DNA of 60,230 bases from positions 2,018,951 through 2,079,180 of the forward strand of contig CP070653.1 in assembly GCA_020354665.1 (NCBI GenBank), read 5' to 3'. The stretch comes from Burkholderiales bacterium. GTDB taxonomy: Bacteria; Pseudomonadota; Gammaproteobacteria; Burkholderiales; Burkholderiaceae_C. The notes under the pieces were generated by a model that saw only the letters and a program-made list of their open reading frames with translations, was not told the origin of the DNA and did not search any database. Position numbers and translations under genes: made by a program. Each line of letters begins with the position of its first letter. Position 1 is the stretch's first letter. Positions 1-8,333 of this stretch are shown here, in pieces.

Positions 1-2
1 CG

Positions 3-884
3 CCGCGCGATGCGCTGGTCGCCGACCTGGCGCCGCCCGAGGTGCGCGGCGCGGCCTTCGGGCTGCGCCAGTCGCTCGACACCGTCGGTGCCTTCATCGG
101 CCCGCTGCTGGCGATCGGGCTGATGCTCGCGTGGGCGGGCGACTTCCGCGCGGTGTTCTGGGTGGCCGCGATCCCCGGGCTGCTCGCCGTGCTGCTGCTC
201 GCCTTCGGCGTGCGCGAGCCGCGGCGCCAGGGCAGCGGCTCGCCAGCGAGCCCGATCCGGCGCCGGCAGCTGGGCCGGCTTTCCGGCGCCTACTGGTGGG
301 TGGTCGGCATCGGCGCGATCTTCACGCTGGCCCGATTCAGCGAAGCGTTCCTGATCCTGCGCGCCAGCGAGGGCGGCCTGCCGGTGGCGATGACGCCGCT
401 GGTGCTGGTGGCGATGAACGTCGTCTACGCGCTGGCCGCCTACCCGTTCGGCCGGCTGGCCGACCGGGTCAGTCACCGGCGCCTGCTGGCTCTCGGCCTG
501 GTCGTCCTGATCGGCGCCGATCTGGCGCTGGCATCGGGCACCGGCTGGGTACCGGTATCGGCCGGCATCGCGCTGTGGGGACTGCACCTGGGCATGACGC
601 AGGGCCTGCTGGCGACGATGGTCGCCGCTGCCGCGCCGGCCGACCTGCGTGGCACGGCCTTCGGGGCTTTCCATCTCGTCGCCGGCATCGCCATGCTCCT
701 CACCAGCACGATCGCGGGACTGCTGTGGGACGGGCTGGGTGCGGCGGCGTGCTTCGTCGCCGGTGCCGCCTTCAGCGTGCTGGCGCTGGCGGTGACGGCG
801 CTGGCGCCGCGCCAGCCGAGCGCGGCGCGCACGGCTCAGCCCGAGGCGGATCCGCGCTCCTCCTCCGCCAGCGCGCGCAGGTAG
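3..884 (+). CDS. MFS transporter, C-terminal part (5' end outside window)
   Basis: The open frame is already running at base 3 and ends with a stop at 884, giving 293 visible residues. The visible part starts with the loop RGAAFGLRQSLD followed by GAFIGPLLA, the arrangement seen after TM4 in many major facilitator proteins. At least seven hydrophobic segments follow, with a basic loop after FGVREPRRQ near the middle and a second conserved turn FGRLADRVSHRR. It is a secondary inner-membrane transporter. The substrate cannot be read from the sequence. Its last 49 bases overlap the tail of the convergent gene at 836-1318. The start and first TM segments lie upstream of the window. Confidence 0.85.
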   Translation, partial: PRDALVADLAPPEVRGAAFGLRQSLDTVGAFIGPLLAIGLMLAWAGDFRAVFWVAAIPGLLAVLLLAFGVREPRRQGSGSPASPIRRRQLGRLSGAYWWVVGIGAIFTLARFSEAFLILRASEGGLPVAMTPLVLVAMNVVYALAAYPFGRLADRVSHRRLLALGLVVLIGADLALASGTGWVPVSAGIALWGLHLGMTQGLLATMVAAAAPADLRGTAFGAFHLVAGIAMLLTSTIAGLLWDGLGAAACFVAGAAFSVLALAVTALAPRQPSAARTAQPEADPRSSSASARR

Positions 885-1318
885 TCGGCGAACTGCGGAT
901 CCTCGCCACGCAGCAGCTCGGGTAGCCGGCGATAGAAGTCGTCGCGACGGACCCATTCGCGCATGAAGTCCTCCCACGAGTTCCAGCGGCGCGCCTGCTC
1001 CGCCGTCATGTCCGGCGACCACGCGGTCAGGTAGGCGCGCTCGAGCAGCGAGATCAGCATGTCGAATATGGCGAGCATCCGCTCGCGCTGCTCCGGCGTC
1101 AGGTCCGGGGTCGGCACGTTCGAGCGCAGGTGCAGGTCGGCGTTGTCGATCACCACCTTGAGGAAGTCGTTGTAGGCGTTCGACAGCAGCTGGTAGACCT
1201 CGTCCTCCTCGTTGGCGCGCTCCTTGCGCTGCTCGTAGAGGACCAGAACGATCGCCAGCGGCAGGCCGATCACGGTCACCACATAGCTGGCCAGTTCCCA
1301 GGACTCGAGGTCGAACAT
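836..1318 (-). CDS. Membrane-anchored protein of unknown function (160 aa)
   Basis: I do not recognise a named family. One hydrophobic segment (about residues 9-27, SYVVTVIGLPLAIVLVLYE) is followed by a basic-acidic stretch RKERANEEDE and then a charged, helical, soluble domain rich in Trp, Arg and Glu (for example WNSWEDFMREWVRRDDFYRR). The topology suggests a short N-terminal anchor with a cytoplasmic or periplasmic helical domain. It lies 27 bases downstream of the aldo/keto reductase on the same strand, so it is probably the last gene of a crp/fnr-akr transcript. Its 3' end overlaps the convergent MFS gene by 49 bases. Codon use matches the neighbours, which argues that it is a real gene. 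Confidence 0.75.
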   Translation of the reverse strand: MFDLESWELASYVVTVIGLPLAIVLVLYEQRKERANEEDEVYQLLSNAYNDFLKVVIDNADLHLRSNVPTPDLTPEQRERMLAIFDMLISLLERAYLTAWSPDMTAEQARRWNSWEDFMREWVRRDDFYRRLPELLRGEDPQFADYLRALAEEERGSASG

Positions 1319-1345
1319 CGCCCCTCCGACGTACTCGCCGCGCGG

Positions 1346-2188
1346 TCAGGTCATCGCCAGCCGGCGCTTGCGCGCCGGCGGCGGCGAGGCCGCGTCGATC
1401 TGCGCCAGCTCGGCTGCGCTCAGCTCGATCGAGGCGGCAGCCAGGTTGTCGAGCAGATGCGCGGCCTGCACCGCCTTCGGAATGGCGATCACGTCCGGCT
1501 GCCGCAGCGTCCAGGCCAGCGCCACCTGCGCCGCCGTGGCGCCACGCTCGTGCGCGATCTTCTGCAGCGGGCTGCTGCTGGCCAGCGCGCCCTGGTCGAT
1601 CGGGCAGTAGGCCATCAACGGCAGGCGGCGCTGTCGCTGCCAGGGCAGCAGGTCGAATTCGATGCCGCGCTGGCTCGCCGAGTAATAGACCGGGTTGGCG
1701 GCACAGCGCTCGCCGTCGTCGACCCCCCACAGCTGGCGCAGGTCATCGACGTCGAAGTTGCTGACGCCCCAGTGGCGGACCTTGCCCTGTCCGCGCAGCT
1801 GCTCGAAGGCCTCCACCGTCTCGGCCAGCGGCACCGCGCCGCGCCAGTGCAGCAGGTACAGATCGATGCGGTCGGTGCGCAGCCGCTTCAGGCTGCGCTC
1901 GCAGGCGGCAACGGTGCCCCGGCGGCTGGCATTGTGCGGATACACCTTGCTGACGAGGAAGACCTCGCCTCGCGGCACCGGTCCGTGCGCCAGCGCCTCG
2001 CCGACGACCTCCTCGGCACCGCCCTCGCCGTACATCTCGGCGGTGTCGATCAGCCGGTAGCCGATCTCCAGCGCAAAGCGAACCGCCTCGACCTCCGCCC
2101 GCCGCCGGCGGGCCGCCTCACCGATGCGCCAGGTCCCGAGGCCGAGCGCCGGCACCGATTCGCCGCCAGGCAGGTCGACCGCCTTCAT
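1346..2188 (-). CDS. Aldo/keto reductase
   Basis: This 280-aa protein is an NADPH-dependent carbonyl reductase of the AKR superfamily, a (beta/alpha)8 barrel acting in the cytoplasm. The catalytic tetrad is visible: Asp48 and Tyr53 in LIDTAEMYGEG, Lys81 in FLVSKVYP and His114 in LYLLHWRG. The N-terminal LGLGTWRIG and the late motif AWTLRQPDVIAIPKAV fit the family and the NADP-binding end of the barrel. Length is typical (270-330). It starts 19 bases after the stop of the Crp/Fnr gene, so the two are probably co-transcribed. The physiological substrate is unknown; annotation as an AKR of the YajO/YtbE kind rests only on overall resemblance. Confidence 0.93.
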   Translation of the reverse strand: MKAVDLPGGESVPALGLGTWRIGEAARRRRAEVEAVRFALEIGYRLIDTAEMYGEGGAEEVVGEALAHGPVPRGEVFLVSKVYPHNASRRGTVAACERSLKRLRTDRIDLYLLHWRGAVPLAETVEAFEQLRGQGKVRHWGVSNFDVDDLRQLWGVDDGERCAANPVYYSASQRGIEFDLLPWQRQRRLPLMAYCPIDQGALASSSPLQKIAHERGATAAQVALAWTLRQPDVIAIPKAVQAAHLLDNLAAASIELSAAELAQIDAASPPPARKRRLAMT

Positions 2189-2207
2189 GCCGCCGCTCCT
2201 GGGCTGC

Positions 2208-2888
2208 TCACGAGCCGTAATGGCGCAGGCCGTCGAGGTCGTTGATCACGATCGCGCCGTACTCGACCTTCAGCAGGCCGGCGGCCTCCAGCGCGTGCAG
2301 GGCCTGGTTGACCCGCTGCCGCGAGACTCCGGCGAGGTAGCCGATCTCCTCCTGCGAGACCTCGAGCTTCTTGCCGATGCCGGGGTACAGGATCGTGTTG
2401 AACAGTCCGGCGACGCAGCGCGCGGCGCGGGCGTCGGGGTCGTGCAGACGTTGCGCCTCGAGCATGCCGATGAACTGGCCCAGCCGCTCGTTGATCTGGA
2501 CCAGCAGGAAGCGGTTGAACGGGATGCTGGTGTTGAGCAGCCACTCGAAGGTACGCCGCGGAACGCGTGCGATGCGCGAATCGCGCAGGGCGATGACGTC
2601 GTAGCGGCGCGGCTCGGTCTTCAGCAGGCTGCCTTCGCCGAACCAGCCGCCGGCGGGGATGCTGGTGAAGGTCGACGCCCGCCCGGACGGCGTCGAGATC
2701 ATCATCTTGACCATGCCGTCGAGCACGCCGAGCCAGGCATCGACCGGTTCGCCGCTGCGGCAGACGTAGCCGCTGGTGGGCACCACGACCTCGCCCGATT
2801 CGGCCGCCACCCGCGCCAGCTGGTCGGCGGCCAGCGCTGCACCCCAGCGGGTGGCGCGCAGCGACTGCTCTAGGGACTCGGCCGGCAT
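2208..2888 (-). CDS. Crp/Fnr family transcriptional regulator
   Basis: This 226-aa protein has the CRP layout: an N-terminal cupin-like sensor domain (about 15-130, with GWFGEGSLLK in the place of the nucleotide-binding cassette), a dimer helix (about 115-150) and a C-terminal winged helix-turn-helix (VSQEEIGYLAGVSRQRVNQA, 177-196). Only two cysteines occur (43 and 158), so it lacks the N-terminal cysteine cluster of an FNR iron-sulfur sensor. The ligand could be cAMP or another small effector. It is transcribed away from the acyl-CoA ligase/liv cluster across a 188-base gap, so it is a candidate regulator of both directions. A TGT-N10-ACA dyad lies 10 bases upstream of its start. Confidence 0.92.
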   Translation of the reverse strand: MPAESLEQSLRATRWGAALAADQLARVAAESGEVVVPTSGYVCRSGEPVDAWLGVLDGMVKMMISTPSGRASTFTSIPAGGWFGEGSLLKTEPRRYDVIALRDSRIARVPRRTFEWLLNTSIPFNRFLLVQINERLGQFIGMLEAQRLHDPDARAARCVAGLFNTILYPGIGKKLEVSQEEIGYLAGVSRQRVNQALHALEAAGLLKVEYGAIVINDLDGLRHYGS

Positions 2889-2897
2889 GACGGAGAT

Positions 2898-2913
2898 TGT
2901 CGCCCAGATGACA
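2898..2913. promoter_or_regulatory. Crp-like dyad between the regulator and the acyl-CoA ligase gene
   Basis: TGTC, eight bases, GACA. The TGT-N10-ACA spacing is that of a CRP-type operator (TGTGA-N6-TCACA), although only four bases per half are paired. It lies 10 bases upstream of the regulator's start codon, a position that would suit autorepression. No clear -10/-35 pair could be fixed in this gap (2889-3076). Confidence 0.35.
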
Positions 2914-3076
2914 GCGCGCGGCGCGGCCGAGCGATTACCTTGATTCCGCTCAGAGGGGGGTCAGCCGGCGCTTGCCGCGCTGCCTCCCTTGTGTTGAGTC
3001 TGCGCCCAGCAATAAGAGCGCGGAGGGGCGGTGTCTTTGCTGCACCGCACCCACCGTTGGACGAGGAGACAACACG

Positions 3077-5032
3077 ATGGCGAAGGCACCGGCCGAGCAG
3101 CCGGACACCTTTCCGCGGCTGCTGCTGGACCACGCACGCTGGCGCGACAAGCACCCGGCGCTGCGCGAGAAGGACCTCGGCATCTGGCAGACGTGGACCT
3201 GGGCCCAGGTGGCCGACCAGGTGAAGAAGCTTGCCGCCGGCCTGCACGTGCAGGGTTTCCGGCGCGGCGATCACCTGGCGATCATCGGCGAGAACCGGCC
3301 GCGGCTGTACTTCGCGATGATGGCGGCGCAGTCGCTAGGCGGCATCCCGGTGCCGATGTACCAGGACGCGATCGCCGCCGAGATGGTCTACGTGTTCCAC
3401 AACGCCGAGATCGCCTACGCGATCGTCGAGGACCAGGAACAGGTCGACAAGATGCTCGAGGTGCGCGAACAGCACCCGGTGCTCAAGCACATCTATTACG
3501 ACGACCCGCGGGGGCTGCGCCACTACACGCAGGAGGGCCTGCTGCCGTACGAGGAGCTGATCCGGCTCGGCCAGGGCCTGCTGTCGGTGCAGCCGCAGTT
3601 CATCGACGAGGAGATCGCCAAGGGCTCGCCGGACGACACCGCGGCGCTGTTCTACACCTCGGGCACCACCGGCAAGCCGAAAGGGGTGGTGCAGACGCAC
3701 CGCGCGCTGATCGACCGCGCCCGCGTCTGCACCGAGATGGAGGGGCTGACCGTCTACGAGGACGTGCTGGCCTACCTGCCGCTCGCCTGGATCGGCCAGA
3801 ACATCTTCTCCTACGCGCAGGCGCTGGCCACCGGCTACACGGTCAACTGCCCGGAGTCGCCGTCGACGGTCACCAACGACATGCGCGAGATCGGCCCGAC
3901 CTACTACTTCGCCCCGCCGCGGGTGTTTGAAGGGCTGCTCACGCAGGTGATGATCCGCATGGAGGACGCCGGCGGGCTGAAGCGCCGGATGTTCCACTAC
4001 TTCATGGGGGTCGCCAAGAAGGTCGGCGCCGACATCCTCGACGGCAAGCCGGTCGGCCTGGGCGACCGCATCCTGTACCGGCTCGGCGACCTCGCCGTCT
4101 ACGGCCCGCTGCGCAACGTCCTCGGCATGAGCCGCGTCAAGGTCGCCTACACGGCCGGCGAGGCGATCGGTCCGGACCTGTTCACCTTCTACCGCTCGAT
4201 CGGCATCAACCTGAAGCAGCTGTACGGCTCCACCGAGACCGCGGTGTTCGTCTGCGTGCAGCAGAACGGGCGCGTCAAGCCGGACACCGTCGGCCCGCCG
4301 ATCCCCGGCGTCGAACTGAAGATCAAGGACAGCGGCGAGATCCTGCTGAAGAGCCCCGGGCTGCTCAAGGAGTACTACAAGAACGCCGAGGCCACCGCCG
4401 AGGTGCTCGACAGCGAGGGCTGGTACCACACCGGCGATGCCGGCTTCCTCGACGCCGACGGCGACCTGAAGATCATCGACCGCGCCAACGACGTCGGCAA
4501 ACTTTCGGACGGCACGCTGTTCGCGCCGAAGTACATCGAGAACAAGCTGAAGTTCTTCCCGTTCATCAAGGAGGCCGTGGCCTTCGGCCACGAGCGCGAC
4601 CAGGCCACCGCCTTCATCAACATCGACTTCGAGGCGGTCGGCAACTGGGCCGAGCGGCGCGGCCTGCCCTACGCCGGCTACATCGACCTGGCCAGCAAGC
4701 CCGAGGTGCTCGACCTGCTGGCTGACTGCGTCGAGAAGGTCAACGCCGACCTGGCCGCCGACGAGAAGCTGGCCAACTCGCAGGTCCACCGCTTCCTGAT
4801 CCTGCACAAGGAACTCGATCCGGACGACGACGAGCTGACGCGCACGCGCAAGGTGCGTCGCCGCTTCATCCAGGACAAGTACGCGGTGCTGGTCGATGCG
4901 CTGTACTCCGACAGGAAGGAGCAGTTCATCGAGACCCAGGTGAAGTTCGAGGACGGCCGTACCGGCAAGATCAGCGCCACCCTGAAGATCCGCGACGCCA
5001 AGGTGTTCGCGCCGGTGCGCAAGGCCGCCTGA
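3077..5032 (+). CDS. Long-chain acyl-CoA synthetase-like AMP-dependent ligase
   Basis: This 651-aa cytoplasmic enzyme activates a carboxylic acid to its acyl-CoA through an acyl-adenylate. The AMP-binding P-loop FYTSGTTGKPKGVVQTH sits near residues 192-208, a YGSTE motif follows in QLYGSTETAVF, and GWYHTGDAGFLDADG is the adenylate-binding hinge motif. The C-terminal lobe ends in GRTGKISATLKI. Length fits FadD/ACSL-type ligases. The frame is open further upstream, but ATG 3077 follows GAGGAGAC at a proper distance and gives the usual start MAKAPAEQPDTFPRLL. It leads the liv-type transporter genes and presumably activates the imported acid. Chain length or aromatic specificity cannot be read. 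Confidence 0.9.
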   Translation: MAKAPAEQPDTFPRLLLDHARWRDKHPALREKDLGIWQTWTWAQVADQVKKLAAGLHVQGFRRGDHLAIIGENRPRLYFAMMAAQSLGGIPVPMYQDAIAAEMVYVFHNAEIAYAIVEDQEQVDKMLEVREQHPVLKHIYYDDPRGLRHYTQEGLLPYEELIRLGQGLLSVQPQFIDEEIAKGSPDDTAALFYTSGTTGKPKGVVQTHRALIDRARVCTEMEGLTVYEDVLAYLPLAWIGQNIFSYAQALATGYTVNCPESPSTVTNDMREIGPTYYFAPPRVFEGLLTQVMIRMEDAGGLKRRMFHYFMGVAKKVGADILDGKPVGLGDRILYRLGDLAVYGPLRNVLGMSRVKVAYTAGEAIGPDLFTFYRSIGINLKQLYGSTETAVFVCVQQNGRVKPDTVGPPIPGVELKIKDSGEILLKSPGLLKEYYKNAEATAEVLDSEGWYHTGDAGFLDADGDLKIIDRANDVGKLSDGTLFAPKYIENKLKFFPFIKEAVAFGHERDQATAFINIDFEAVGNWAERRGLPYAGYIDLASKPEVLDLLADCVEKVNADLAADEKLANSQVHRFLILHKELDPDDDELTRTRKVRRRFIQDKYAVLVDALYSDRKEQFIETQVKFEDGRTGKISATLKIRDAKVFAPVRKAA

Positions 5033-5046
5033 GGAGACGACAGGCA

Positions 5047-5301
5047 ATGAGCGGCAGGAACTGGCTCGCTCTCCTCTGCCTGGTGGCCGGCGTGCCGCTG
5101 GCGGCCTGGGGCTTTGCCGGCGGCATGCTGCTGGCAGGCTTGGCCGGCATCGCGCTGGTGCTCGTGTTCTGGGTCCTGGCGTGGCAGTGGATCGCCGGAA
5201 ACAGCAGGCCGATGGGCGCGGAAGGAAAGATCAGGCCGGCGGCCGAGCCGGCGTGGTCGATGAAGGACCAGCCGGTGAACCAGCAGAACAACCAGCCATG
5301 A
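5047..5301 (+). CDS. Small two-helix membrane protein (84 aa), coupled to livG
   Basis: The protein has two adjoining hydrophobic helices (about residues 6-28 and 30-50), separated by a Gly-rich turn, and a hydrophilic tail ending NQQNNQP. I recognise no family. It begins 14 bases after the acyl-CoA ligase with the Shine-Dalgarno-like GAGGAGACGACAGGCA upstream, and its stop overlaps the livG start as ATGA, so translation is probably coupled. The place in the operon suggests an accessory role at the inner membrane for the transporter or the ligase. That role is inference only. Confidence 0.7.
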   Translation: MSGRNWLALLCLVAGVPLAAWGFAGGMLLAGLAGIALVLVFWVLAWQWIAGNSRPMGAEGKIRPAAEPAWSMKDQPVNQQNNQP

Positions 5302-6104
5302 CCAGTCGCGAACGCCACATCGGCGAAGTCATCCTGAAGAGCGACAACATCTCGCTGTCGTTCGGCGGGGTCAAGGCGCTGACCGACGTCTCGTTCGACG
5401 TGCGCGAGCACGAGGTGCGGGCGATCATCGGTCCGAACGGTGCCGGCAAGAGTTCGATGCTGAACGTGATCAATGGCGTCTACACGCCGCAGCACGGCCG
5501 CATCACGTTCCGCGCCGCCGACGGCAAGCAACTGAGTTTCGAGCAGATGAGCTCGCACGCCGCCGCCGAGATGGGCATCGCGCGGACGTTCCAGTCGCTG
5601 GCGCTGTTCAAGGGCATGAGCGTGCTCGACAACATCATGACCGGGCGCAACCTGAAGATGCGCAGCAACATCCTGCTGCAGGCCGTGCGGATCGGTCCGG
5701 CGCTGGACGAGGAACTGCGGCATCGCACTTTCGTGGAGCACATCATCGACTTCCTCGAGATCCAGGCCTACCGCAAGACGCCGGTCGGCCGGCTGCCCTA
5801 CGGCCTGCAGAAGCGGGTCGATCTCGGCCGGGCGCTGGCGATGGAACCGCAGGTGCTGTTACTCGACGAGCCGATGGCCGGCATGAACGTCGAGGAAAAG
5901 CAGGACATGTGCCGTTTCATCCTCGACGTCAACGACGAGTACGGCACGACGATCGTGCTGATCGAGCACGACATGGGCGTGGTGATGGACATCTCGGATC
6001 GTGTCGTCGTGCTCGACTACGGTCGGAAGATCGGCGACGGCACCCCCGACGAGGTCCGCGCGAACCCGGACGTGATCAATGCCTACCTTGGTGCGAGCCA
6101 CTGA
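5298..6104 (+). CDS. livG: Branched-chain amino acid-type ABC transporter, ATP-binding protein LivG
   Basis: This 268-aa nucleotide-binding subunit carries Walker A GPNGAGKS (45-52), Q-loop region ARTFQSLALF, a LivG-style degenerate signature YGLQKRVDLGRAL (168-180), Walker B VLLLDEP (186-192) and the switch His224. Its DxxxALxxVSF start (SFGGVKALTDVSFDV) is typical of LivG. It pairs with LivF to power the LivHM permease in the inner membrane. Start ATG 5298 overlaps the stop of the upstream small gene and gives a family-standard N-terminus; a longer reading would run through the upstream gene. The substrate may be a fatty or aromatic acid rather than an amino acid, given the flanking CoA ligases. 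Confidence 0.93.
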   Translation: MTSRERHIGEVILKSDNISLSFGGVKALTDVSFDVREHEVRAIIGPNGAGKSSMLNVINGVYTPQHGRITFRAADGKQLSFEQMSSHAAAEMGIARTFQSLALFKGMSVLDNIMTGRNLKMRSNILLQAVRIGPALDEELRHRTFVEHIIDFLEIQAYRKTPVGRLPYGLQKRVDLGRALAMEPQVLLLDEPMAGMNVEEKQDMCRFILDVNDEYGTTIVLIEHDMGVVMDISDRVVVLDYGRKIGDGTPDEVRANPDVINAYLGASH

Positions 6105-6128
6105 GGGAATCGACAACGCGAGTCGACG

Positions 6129-7058
6129 ATGGGATTCTTCCTCGAAACACTGATCGGCGGCTTGATGACCGGCATGCTCTATTCGCTCGTCGCGCTCGGT
6201 TTCGTGCTGATCTTCAAGGCCAGCGGTGTCTTTAACTTCGCGCAGGGCGCGATGGTGCTGTTCGCGGCGCTCGCGATGGCGCGGCTCGCCGAGTGGATTC
6301 CACACTGGCTCGGACTCGAGAGCATGGTGCTCGCCAACATCCTTGCCTTCGCCGGTGCAATGGCTGTGATGATCGGCGTGGCTTGGCTGGTCGAGAAGCT
6401 CGTGCTCGGCAAGTTGGTCAACCAGGAGGCGATCACGCTGCTAATGGCCACGCTCGGCATCACCTACTTCCTCGACGGCTTCGGCCAGACCGTGTTCGGT
6501 TCGGATATCTACAAGCTGGACGTCGGCATGCCCAAGGAGCCCCTCTTCCTGCTCGACCAGGTGTTTCAGGGCGGCATCCTCGTCAACCAGGAAGAACTCG
6601 TCGCGGCGCTGGTCGCTGCTGCGCTCGTCGCCGCATTGGCAGCCTTTTTCCAGTACACCGGCACCGGCCGGGCACTGCGCGCCGTCGCCGACGACCACCA
6701 AGCCGCGCAATCGATCGGCATACCGCTCAACCGCATCTGGGTCGTCGTCTGGAGCGTCGCCGGCTTCACCGCGCTGGTGGCCGGCATCATCTGGGGCAGC
6801 AAGCTGGGCGTGCAGTTTTCACTCTCTCTGGTTGCCCTGAAGGCGCTGCCGGTGGTGATCCTCGGCGGGCTGACTTCGGTGCCGGGTGCGATCGTCGGCG
6901 GCCTGATCATCGGCATGGGCGAGAAGTTGTCCGAGGTCTACATCGGCCCGTCGCTGGGCGGCGGCATCGAGATCTGGTTCGCCTATGTGCTCGCGCTGGG
7001 CTTCCTGCTTGTGCGGCCACAGGGATTGTTCGGTGAAAAGATCATCGATCGCGTATGA
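6129..7058 (+). CDS. livH: Branched-chain amino acid-type ABC transporter permease LivH
   Basis: This 309-aa integral membrane subunit has about eight hydrophobic segments. Its start matches LivH (ETLIGGLMTGMLYSLVALGF), and FNFAQGAMVLF, GRALRAVADDHQAAQSIGI (the coupling-loop region contacting the ATPases) and LGGLTSVPGAIVGGLIIG are family landmarks. It forms the translocation pore with LivM. It starts 24 bases after livG. Length is normal for the family (290-310), with no sign of damage. Confidence 0.93.
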   Translation: MGFFLETLIGGLMTGMLYSLVALGFVLIFKASGVFNFAQGAMVLFAALAMARLAEWIPHWLGLESMVLANILAFAGAMAVMIGVAWLVEKLVLGKLVNQEAITLLMATLGITYFLDGFGQTVFGSDIYKLDVGMPKEPLFLLDQVFQGGILVNQEELVAALVAAALVAALAAFFQYTGTGRALRAVADDHQAAQSIGIPLNRIWVVVWSVAGFTALVAGIIWGSKLGVQFSLSLVALKALPVVILGGLTSVPGAIVGGLIIGMGEKLSEVYIGPSLGGGIEIWFAYVLALGFLLVRPQGLFGEKIIDRV

Positions 7059-7086
7059 CGCAGTCAATAATCTTCCGGCGCAGGCT

Positions 7087-7105
7087 GACTTCGCGAAGCG
7101 AAGTC
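7087..7105. repeat. Perfect 8-bp hairpin in the livH-livM gap
   Basis: GACTTCGC, loop GAA, GCGAAGTC. The eight bases AGCGAAGT at 7097-7104 recur at 7111-7118. It lies in the only sizeable gap (99 bases) between the two permease genes. There is no T-run after it, so it is more likely an mRNA stability or processing structure, or a small repeat element, than a terminator. Confidence 0.5.
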
Positions 7106-7157
7106 AAGCAAGCGAAGTGAGCAGCCATAGTCAAAAGGTCATTCGCGGGTAGCACGC

Positions 7158-8216
7158 ATGCTGTACAGAGAAAACGGCCAGTTCAAGACGAGCTACACGT
7201 CCGACCAGCAGATCTTCCCGATCGTGCAGGACCGTGTGGTGATCCTCGCGTTTCTCGCCTTCGCGTTCATCGGCGTACCGATGTTGGCACCGGAGTACCT
7301 GTTCCGTGCGATCCTGATCCCCTTCCTGATCCTGTCGCTGGCTGCGCTGGGGCTGAATCTGCTGGTCGGCTACTGCGGGCAGATCTCATTGGGCACCGGT
7401 GGCTTCATGGCGGTGGGTGCCTACGCGGCATACAACTTCTTCGTTCGCATCGACGGCATGCCCACGGTCGCCGCGATCCTGCTCGGCGGCGTCTGCGCGA
7501 CGATCGTCGGTATCGTGTTCGGCATCCCGAGCCTGCGCATCAAGGGGCTGTACCTCGCGGTGGCCACGCTGGCGGCGCAGTTCTTTGCCGACTGGGCGTT
7601 CCTGCGCGTCAGGTGGTTCACCAACGACTCGCCGTCCGGCTCGGTCAGCGTGGCCGGCCTGTCGCTGCTCGGCTGGAAGATCGACACGCCGGAAGAGAAG
7701 TATCTGTTCTGCCTTGGCTTCGTCGTGCTGTTCGCGCTCGTCGCCAAGAACCTCGTTCGCAGCCACATCGGCCGTGAATGGATGGCAATGCGTGACATGG
7801 ACGTTGCCGCCGCGGTGATCGGGATTCGCCCCGTCTACGCCAAGCTCACCGCCTTTGCGATCAGCTCGTTCTTCGTCGGCGTCGCCGGGGCTCTGTGGGG
7901 CTTCGTGCACCTCGGCTCGTGGGAACCCGCCGCGTTCAATATCGACCGCTCGTTCCAGCTGCTTTTCATGATCATCATCGGCGGCCTCGGTTCGATCATG
8001 GGCAGCTTCTTCGGTGCCGCCTTTATTGTCATCCTGCCAATCGTGCTGGATAACCTGGGCGTAGCTGTCGGCTTCGACACCGCATACGCCTCTCACCTGA
8101 CCTTCATGATCTTCGGCGGGCTGATCGTGTTCTTCCTGATCGTGGAGCCGCATGGCCTTGCGCGGCTGTGGTCGATCGGCAAGGAGAAGCTGCGCCTGTG
8201 GCCGTTCCCTCACTAA
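7158..8216 (+). CDS. livM: Branched-chain amino acid-type ABC transporter permease LivM
   Basis: This 352-aa second permease subunit has a hydrophilic N-terminal stretch (about 30 residues), then about nine membrane segments. The family motifs LNLLVGYCGQISLGTGGFMAVGAY, SLRIKGLYLAVATLAAQF and REWMAMRDMDVAAAVIGI (EAA-like ATPase contact) are plain, as is IIGGLGSIMGSFFGAAFI. It follows livH after 99 bases that hold a hairpin and precedes the binding-protein gene. Function: inner-membrane pore with LivH. Length is slightly above E. coli-independent LivM averages but within range. Confidence 0.92.
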   Translation: MLYRENGQFKTSYTSDQQIFPIVQDRVVILAFLAFAFIGVPMLAPEYLFRAILIPFLILSLAALGLNLLVGYCGQISLGTGGFMAVGAYAAYNFFVRIDGMPTVAAILLGGVCATIVGIVFGIPSLRIKGLYLAVATLAAQFFADWAFLRVRWFTNDSPSGSVSVAGLSLLGWKIDTPEEKYLFCLGFVVLFALVAKNLVRSHIGREWMAMRDMDVAAAVIGIRPVYAKLTAFAISSFFVGVAGALWGFVHLGSWEPAAFNIDRSFQLLFMIIIGGLGSIMGSFFGAAFIVILPIVLDNLGVAVGFDTAYASHLTFMIFGGLIVFFLIVEPHGLARLWSIGKEKLRLWPFPH

Positions 8217-8333
8217 GGGTCAGCACCCACCTGCGTGAAAATACCGACGAACTGATTTAATGAGCGCCAGGCATTCTCAAGGATTCAAACCGCGCACTGC
8301 AAAGTGCTTTCTTCTCGACCTCAGGAGGCAGAC

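Noticed and set aside
3335..5047. 570-residue minus-strand frame opposite the acyl-CoA ligase
   Set aside because: No recognisable domain and no ribosome site; the plus strand has a complete AMP-binding enzyme.
8294..8307. GCACT-GCAA-AGTGC hairpin followed by TTTCTT before the binding-protein gene
   Set aside because: Only a 5-bp stem with a broken T-run; too weak to call a terminator.
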